64,000 nt of DNA. Source: a virus. The first letter of the stretch is position 1; each line of letters begins with the position of its first letter. The stretch spans positions 37,981-101,980 of IMG/VR virus record IMGVR_UViG_3300042558_001959; one strand, given 5' to 3'. Shown piece by piece: positions 10,778 through 20,200 of the stretch. The notes under the pieces were generated by a model. The model was given only the letters and a program-made list of their open reading frames with translations, was not told the DNA's origin and did not search any database. A program made the position numbers and the translations under genes.

Positions 10778-11221
10778 ATGATTTTTGGTGCAGGTGACCA
10801 AAATAAAAAACTGAGTAGTGCAGCTGGTCGTCCAAAAGATACATCTTATAGAAAACAAAATGCAGATGCTTACTCAGGTAAGATCTCTTCCAGTAAGTCT
10901 TCTGCAAATAAAACTATTGGTGAATCAAAAGCTACTGTTAGAAAATCTAATTCTGCCAAGCTAAAAGGCTCATACGAAGGCCTGCAGAATAGTTCCTCCA
11001 CTGTCCTACAAATGGATGGTGTGGGCTATGACAATAAAGCTATACAAAATGCCCGATATAATAAAAACCAAGTATCTCATAATAATGAAAACTTTAATTT
11101 TAATATGGCACCTGTTGATAAAAACTATAGTATAATGGATAATTACAGTTCGATGTCTGCGACTGGATCATCTAGTAATAAAATTAGCAATATAGTTAAA
11201 AATAATATGATGTTTAAATAG
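10778..11221 (+). CDS. Small Ser/Asn/Lys-rich protein (147 aa)
   Basis: The start has AAGG/TAGG 6-11 nt upstream (aaggttaggtatttATG), only 12 nt after the previous stop. The protein is low in complexity, rich in Ser, Asn and Lys, and has no hydrophobic segment, so it is probably disordered and soluble. It lies between the giant tail-type proteins and the hub-like protein. It could be a chaperone, assembly factor or minor structural protein, but nothing in the sequence decides this. Confidence 0.7.
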   Translation: MIFGAGDQNKKLSSAAGRPKDTSYRKQNADAYSGKISSSKSSANKTIGESKATVRKSNSAKLKGSYEGLQNSSSTVLQMDGVGYDNKAIQNARYNKNQVSHNNENFNFNMAPVDKNYSIMDNYSSMSATGSSSNKISNIVKNNMMFK

Positions 11222-11230
11222 GAAAATTAC

Positions 11231-14200
11231 ATGGCTATCAGTCCCCAATCATTTAACGCGCTAACAACATTAAAAAGCAATAATGCGCTAGATTCACTTG
11301 CGAGGTATATTGACCTATTATTGGATCCCTCAATAGGGAATGATGAAGAGACATCTTATACTCCGTACAGTGAGGCAGATCAATATCTTAAAATGAGAGA
11401 TCTCATTAAAGATGGATCCGGAGAATTTAATTCTAATTCAGAAAAAATTGAGTTAAAAGATTATGATTTAAATTTATCTCAATTAATATTTTTAGATGAA
11501 AATGACCAAATAGCAGTCGATGCGTATAGTTCATGCATAGCCACTCTTGTAGGAAATGCAGTTGCTAAAACGTGGACAGAAGACATATTGAGGTTTTATG
11601 CAACGGAATATGAGCTAACTCCATCTACAACAATGGCTCAAATAAGAGTTCATTTTTATCAAAATAATTTTATTAATGCTAAGTATGACCAAAACGTTTT
11701 TATCATATTTGGTTTTAGAATATATAGATGTTTTTTGGAATTTGTTAAAAGTAGAATATCTTCATTTAAAGATTCTAATACAGAAAATCCTGAAGACGCA
11801 ACTGATGGTGAAGAGAGGGATAATTCAGAAGATACGGTTATAGAATCAGATATTGGACAGCTTGAAGATATTTATAGTCTATTTTCCTTAGGTTCATATT
11901 ATCCTGGAGTTTTGGAAAGAACTTTTAAGGGAAGAAATTTAGATGGTATTACATATGAAAATTATGAATCATCCCTTAAGTATGTCAATAGTTTTAGTAG
12001 AGTTTTTTCAAATTTAAATCTTGAAGGATTGAATGGTTTAGCAGAACAGTCATCTGGAAGAAATAATTTTGAAACTATAATGAATAAAATAGAAGAAATT
12101 GGCCTACTCCACCTAGCATCTTATGCCTATGAAATATCAGAGTTTGCAAAGAAAAGGCTTAGAAATAAATTTACACTGAAGAGATCTGCAAATGATGTAG
12201 TAGATCCTACTGTAGATCTACCCTGGTTAATTTCATTAGGCGAAGTAATACAAAGGTTGAAACATGATCCCTTAACTTTTGCAGCGATAAGTTTTTACTT
12301 CCCAAGTTTAACAACCTTCCTGGTCGATGCACTAGCAGTTGTTGGAGATTATTCCGATAATGGTAAAGGCGGAGGAGAAGAAGATACCCTCAATAACGCA
12401 GATGACTTTGCATTATCTTTAGAAAAAGCTTTTGGTGTTACCTCTGTACTTACAGCTACTGATTATGGAAACTTTGTTGCCATTGGTCAAACTGCAAGAG
12501 CAATTTTCCAGATGGCTTACAAGTTCACTAATACATCGCAACGTATTCAAAATGTATTGAAGACATCACCATTCAGAGCTAATATAGCTCCAAATACTCC
12601 AGATAATTTTCACCTAAGATTGGGTGCAGCAAACTTCTATGTTCCCCCTGTATCAATAGATGTAAATTCTAATTTTAAAACTGGAAGCCTTACTGGTGCG
12701 GCCATTAGGCAGAAGAACAGTCCTAAGTTTAATTCTGGATATAAAGAGACCAGTATTAGAATGAGATTGTTTTTTCCAAACTATGAAGAAATTTGGGGAT
12801 TGTCAGTAGACGCCTTGTCGAGAATAGATTTAAATGATACATTTAAAATTGATTTTAAAAATGGTGGAGATACTGAAATAAAGATAGATAAATTTCTTTC
12901 CTCACTAAGAGGCCTAGTCGCGGCGTTTAAATATTCTCCAATTCTCCCTATTAAGAATAATTACTTAAATACTGTTCACGGAATAACAGCAGTAGCCCTT
13001 TCTAGTATGAGTATTTCAACTATTCCAAATTATCCTTTTGCACTCGCTGTTGATATTGAATTATTGAATTTTAATCACCAACCATTTCTTCCAATGATCA
13101 AAGACTTTAATCAAGCAATTCATTGGGGTAAATATCGTCATTATATGGGCAAGGCCGCAGGACATCTTCATGACTATGTTAATGAAGAATTTCTATTAAA
13201 GCAGTCTGATGTAAAAGAAGTGGATTTAACCGCTAAAACTGTTACTGGAAAAACTGTAACTGACTTTGGTTTTGCTATTGGCATAACTGATTCTGATATT
13301 GACACAGATCCTGAAACACCCGCAGTTCCGCCGAATGTATTTGATAATGATGTATTAAATATTAACGTAATTTCTGAATGGAAAAATGGAAACAATATTT
13401 CTCTATTTGCCCCAGCTGAAACTCAAACAAAGATTTATTTGCCTGATACATCTTCATTCAGAACTAAACAGGAAAAAACGTTAACTGATCTAGGGCAAAA
13501 TACTTGGCAAGGAATACTTTCTAGGTTTGGCATAGATATTAATCAATCAGAATCATATGGGGTGTCTTTAGCAGAAGTTCAAGATATATCACTTTCAGAC
13601 TCTTATTCTAAATCAATAGCGAATACAATAAAAGATTCTATAGATATATTGACAGCCGGTATTACATCAGACGATAAAGCTGAACAGATATATGCGTTTT
13701 TTGTCACCTCATTTATTGCTGAAAATAAAAGCATCACTAAGACTCAAGCAGATTGGCTAAAGAATAACTTTAATACTTCAGCAGCGGATTATCCTGAACA
13801 GGGCACATACATTTTCCAAGGAAAGTTTATAAATAATGTATCCCTTAATGGTATGAAAGATTCATTCACTGATATTTCAAGAGATCCAGTATCTTACTTA
13901 GACTTAATAAAGAGTGGAATAACTGAAGAAAAGATACGTAAACTTGGAATTCCAGATCTTACAGATGAAATGAGAACTTCTATTGAAAAAAGTGTTCAAA
14001 ATGAATTAGCTCAAGCATTTAGTGTGTCTTTATATCAAAGATTTTTTATGAGTGGGCCTATTCAATCTTTAATGGAAGCAGCAAGAGCCAAAGGTAATTA
14101 CAATATAGATGAAGATGGAAATGTAATTAGGGAAAGTGGTTACTCATTCAAAGAATGGGAAGTTCCGATGATACGGGTTGACTTAGATCCTCATGCCGTG

Positions 14201-17200
14201 ATTATTAATGGCGTGACAGTATCCATGGGTAACAGCCTGGCTAAATTACAAATACAAATGCAAGATGAGCCAACCTATCAGCACATTGGTGGCAGGGACA
14301 GCAGTATCAGTATATCTATGACTGTAATTGGTGAAAAAGAATTAATTAAATTAAAAAATGTTTTTGATCATATATCTAATTTAGCAAGACTAGAGCACGC
14401 TACTGGAGTAATTGGCTTCTTAGGTATTAAGAATATTATTACGGCACTGTGCGGAATTAAATATGTCTTACCACTAAGTTATAATGTTAGTACGATACCT
14501 AATTATCCTCACGCATACAGTGTCCAATTAACTCTAATAGACTTTGACATATTCCAACAAAAACGAGAAGAACTTAGCAGTACTCAGCAAAAAGAATTAA
14601 TACAACAATTCAGTACAAAGAAAAATCCATTTTTAAGAATTAAACAATTCTGGGGAACGTTCAATGCGTATCCAGATTTTCCTTTAAGTTTAAAAAATTC
14701 TGACGGAGATGTTGTAGGGCATTTAGATCCAGATTATTACTTCAGAAGTTTTGAAATGTTTGATAGAGATGTAGTAAACAGCTTTAGTACACAGCATTCA
14801 AAAATTCAAGACTATAATTTTGATACTCATTCCGATGGTTCAGGTGGATGGGGCGGTGAAGGTTCTGATGGCTTAGGGATAACTGCAAAAATATTAGAAT
14901 TTATTCAGTTATACAATAATAGAGAAGATACTATAGCTTCTTCAGACGTTGTGCAGCAAATGAAAGATTACATAATTGCAAATCAAATTGGATTATCTAG
15001 ATTTATTCATTTACTAAGAAATGTTGTTACCGGCAACACAGACTATAGCAGTGCTACAAATGTGCAACTATTGACTGATTTCATTACATTAACTGAAGAA
15101 ACTAGTGAAACAAATCCATTCTTTGATGCAGTTACTCCAGCTCGTTTTCAGCAGGGAGACTTATCTCCGAATGATGCAGCAAACGCTAATTCTATTGAAG
15201 CAGCTTTGAGCGGAGCCTTTAACATACAAGGTGAAGAATTTGTCAGTTTTGATCCAGATGAAGTTGATTTTCATAAACAAATTTTTACAGTACCTGCATC
15301 AGATCCAGCTGATATATTAGATAATAAAATTCCATCGATCTTGCAAACTGCAGCAGGCACTCATTTTGGATATATTAGTAGAGACAATGGTAGATTCTAC
15401 TTAACCGCTAATGGCACGAATATTAAGAAGGTCACCGATGAAAGTGATTCCGCCAATTCAGGGGTTACCAAATTTTCATCTAATTTCATAAAAGATGTAC
15501 AGACTCCAGAAACTGGAAATACCACTGTTAATACAGGTGTCTCTGGGGCAAAAGCAGTTTCTGAATACCAAAACGCCTATACAGGTGATGTGCAATCACA
15601 TTGGGAGACTATGATGGTCGATGCATCTTACCGAGATGTGTCAGGCCGAATGCTACGCGCGTTTCCAACATATATGTTATGGTTAATAGATGAAGGCGGT
15701 ATGTTTGCGGGCGTTAAACTGTTCGACAACTTCTATGGTCTACAATCTATTATTGACTTCTCTGTAGTAAGCTCAGAAGATTTATTAGGTGATACTTTAA
15801 TTTTCAGAGTTTCTAATCTTTACAGTAAATTAACAAAGAATGAATCTAGTAAAATATTTAACCCTAATGATACTGAAGGAAATAATGACCCACTTTCTTT
15901 AACTGATGGTTTAAGTTCTATTATTGAAAGAACTTTAAATATGTCAAAAAATATTCTTGGACATATGAGAAATGAATATGTTGTTGATATAGCTAATATA
16001 CGATTAAAGCCAGGAGTAAGGGTTCATTTAAGAGCAGGTTATGGATCAAATCCAAACTCACTGCAAACTCTTTTCAATGGAGTTATTACCAATGTTGAAC
16101 AAGGTGAAATTGTCACAATTACAGCACAGTCAGACGCAATTGAATTAGGCGCAGTAATCAATTCAGTAAATAAAAAAGGCAGTAGCGGAAAGATCGATGG
16201 CGGCGTTGATACTGGCATGTATATGTCAGAGCCTAGAGACTTAATGGTAAGACTACTTTCTATGGGCGCTTCTAGGACAAGAGAAGCTATAGCTCATGCG
16301 ACAAGAGGAACAGTATTTTCTGAAAATAGATTTGGCATTAGACACTTTGGCAATATTTTGTATGAGCCATTGACTACAGGAGAGCGGGCAAAGAATGACG
16401 CTGTTCGGGATAGTATAACTGGAGCATTTAGTATTGCTGGAAGCAATAATAGTTTCATGAATAAAGCTGTTGGAATTACCGAGGGTTTTAGCATGAATTA
16501 TAGAGGCAATACATTTTCCGCAGTTAGCCAATTATTTGCTAACTTCTGCGCTCAAGTAGATCTTGAAATATATAAAAGAAATATTTATCCCGGAAATGGA
16601 ACGGGCATTGCTCAATTTCTTGGTGGTGACCTAGATGATGGATGGTCTACGGCATCATCTCTTACCCAAGAAAATAGCCACAATGAAAGAATGGAAGGCT
16701 ATCTTGGCAGGTTGACCGATAGAACTTGGAATGACTTAATTTCTAATTCAGAGTTAGAAAATGATGGCCTATTAGATACTGGAGCAAATAGCACATTAGA
16801 TTTCTTAACAGAAGATAACCAACTTGTAAATTCAGAAGGAAGAGCTGGATTAGTCAAAGGTTTATTCGGCGCTGGTATAACCGCAGGAGTTTTTGCACTA
16901 GGAGGACCGGTTACTGCAGCCATAGCTGGATCAGGGTTGCTTGGAGTACTACGTGGCAGAGGTGGAACTAATCTATTCAGAACTATGGGAATTATATCTC
17001 CTAATTCTGATGATGATTTACCCGGTTTTGACGAAGTCTCGTTTAAAGCTCAAACTTATATGAGAACTGTTTGGGATTTATTTCAAATGTGCGCAAGATT
17101 GCTACCTAATTATATTGTAGCGGTTAGACCATTTGAAGATAGGTCGACAGTATTTTATGGCAAACCACATTGGCTTTATACATCTGGTGTAGTCCCAATT

Positions 17201-20200
17201 ACAACAGGTTTTCCTGGGCAAGAAAAAGCTGAGGAATTAGGAATCATTCCTCCTCAGATGAAGCAACCAGATCAAGATCTTATATCTATTTTAGATAAAA
17301 TCAATAAAGACTCCAACCCCCTTGCTGACTACGCAGCCTTTTTTCAAGCATCAGAGCCAAGTCAAACAATTCAGGATATGTCTCAATCCATGTTAACTTC
17401 TGGTGGCGTCTACGCACCTACATCAAAAGTAGCTGGAAAAATATTAAACTTTTATTCAGAACCGTCTATGACATATTACGATCCATCTGACACAACTAAA
17501 ATATTAGCTAAATTGCCAGTATCTAAAGGTTATGTTAATGTTGGTTTACACTTACCAGTAGGAGTCGTTGGTGGCGGAACAGAAGATACCCTAGCTATAC
17601 AACAAGATAAACATAAGCAGCTGCCCAATCTTCCGCCAAGATACAGTTTCCCATACTTTACCGCAAATGAAGATCTCCCTGACGATCAATTAATTAATGC
17701 TCCGTTTATTTCTTTGGCACGTGATATCAAAGATCATATGGACGACAGTGATGGAGATCATATAACTGAAGGTAATAAGGACTATTATAATAATTTATTA
17801 AAACTTCAAAGTTTAGAATATATTTTCTTTGAAGAAACAAAACAAACACTGATCCCGTCTGATGACACCATTAATCTTGATAATCCATTAAATTTTGGAC
17901 AACTTAATCAAGAAGCAATAAAATTATATCCAGAAGCACGAAAAGTAATGGTCCCGCTGCCAAGAATAGATCTCTCGACTAATGCAGCAGGGTCTATTGG
18001 TTCAGGTGTAATAAAAAAAGAAAATGTTGATGATGATTTTTCTTTTGAATATCAATCAGATAATTATGGAGAATTAACCTATAAGGAATGGGGTACTCCA
18101 GCTACAGCTGAAGACGAACAATTCTATATAGCCATGAGATGGCCATATAACCCAGTCTCCCAGAGTGAAACCAATAGAACTGGCGCAGATGAAGATACTA
18201 TTAGTCAATTTAAATCTAATTATGATTTTGAAGATCTATATGGAACAGTAAAAGATTATAAATCTAGAAAAGTTTTAGTTTACAACCCTACCAATAGAAG
18301 AGCGGTGGTTTGTCGTCCAGCATACTTCTTATGGGGTAGTCAAAAAACAATTAGTGGAGTTGATAGTGACGGCACCGCTAAGGATTATCAATTGTCTGAT
18401 GCAGTAGTGTCGCCAGATGCAGCTTATTACTTAGGTGTAATTACACGAAATTCTAAAGAAGAAGACATGGTCGTCTCTAGGGCAGCACAGGGTGGTGGTG
18501 GAGATATGAATAACTGGAGAAATTCTGGATTTAGACCTTATCCCATTATGCAAGAATGCTTTATGGCATTTGTTCCGGATAATGTTCCTGTTGGAGTTAT
18601 AGCAGATGCAGTTGCACCAGTGTCAGACTTCTCATTAAAGGGTGAAAATGGAGAAAAAATTGAGGGAGATGAAGTTCAGTTAATTGGTTTTGGATCCTTT
18701 AAACCAAAAGAAGGTGATGTAAATTATGCAATACAAAGAACAGCATCAGGAGATAGAAGTGGTTCGGCAGATACGATAGAAAGAAGAGCTATCGCCATAA
18801 ATGATTCATTAAATGCGTATAAGCCATTGGATACTAATATGGTATCAAATGTCGAAGGTTTGCAATACGGCGGTAATGCATTAAATGTCGTAAAAGAAGG
18901 TGATCAAAAAACTTATTTCCAGGCCGTCATAGATGCTACTGGCGATGACTATGATAGTCTAAAAAGAGATAATCTCTATGAAATACTAGATGATGAATTA
19001 ACTACAACGGGAGGTGATTCTGGAACTGGAAGAGTTTCATTTGCTCCAGTTTATTCTCCGTTAGATATAGTTAGCGTTGAGGCTAGATCATATTATGATG
19101 AAAACTTTGATGCCTCAGTGTCAGTCATTGCTGGAGATGGCAGAACCTTAAGGCAGGCTGAAGATATCTGGGATCAATTTAGATTTGGTTATCATAATTA
19201 TGAAAGTGTTAAACAAATATTTTTTGATGCGTTTAGTTTAGACCCTGATAACGAAAATGAATTTCCAGAGTTTTATAAAAATATACTTACTGGATCTGGA
19301 ATTATTGCAAATCCTATCGCAAAATTCAATGATACTACTGGAAATGGTTCAGCTGGAGCTTTAGATGAGTTCTCAATTCTATTGGGTTCAGATTTTGTAA
19401 ATAATTTACAAAGTACAAATAATTCTTCCAGTGAATCTAGTGCAGATAGTACTTCCAACCAAAACTTTAAGGAAGCTATTGAGTTTGCTAGAGCAAATTA
19501 TATTGATACCAGTATAGATAAAGGTGGAATAGTAGAATACTTTAATGCAGTTGTTGTTAAGTCATTGACTTCAATTAACAAGAACTTCTTAGACAATGCC
19601 ACTGTTAATAACGTATTGAGCTTTAGTCTTTCCGCAGATACAGATAACCCAACACTAAAATCTGAGTTGGCTAAAAAAATTAAAACACCAAAACAACTAT
19701 TTTTATTAATGGTTGGCATCTTTAGACAAAGAATGTGGGAAGATCCGTATGCAAGAGCTTGGCTAGTGCTTAAGCCAGATAGAAAGAAAACTGGGGATGA
19801 TCAATGGAGCTTTAAACCAGTGGATAAAATATTTAGAGCGTTTATTGATCCATATAGCGATTACGCTAAGCCGGGTAAAAATGATAAATTTTTGAAATTA
19901 TTAGCTGCGACAAAAGGCGAAGGGAATAGTTCAACTAATATCGTTGGGGAAAGCGCCGACGGAATTAATGATTTTTGGAACGCAAACGTAGGACCAATCT
20001 TTACCGCTATAGGAGATGGTTTAACAGGCCTAATGTCAATGTTTCAATTGTCTATGCAACAAATGGGCTACGCCCTGTCCGAAGCAGGTAACTTTAAAAA
20101 GCAAGCAAACATTTTGAATAAAGCACTTAACGATTCCATTTATTATTCGCTAGGAAGACCTGGAACACTTCTTAGAGCTGTAGATAATCCATTTACTAGA

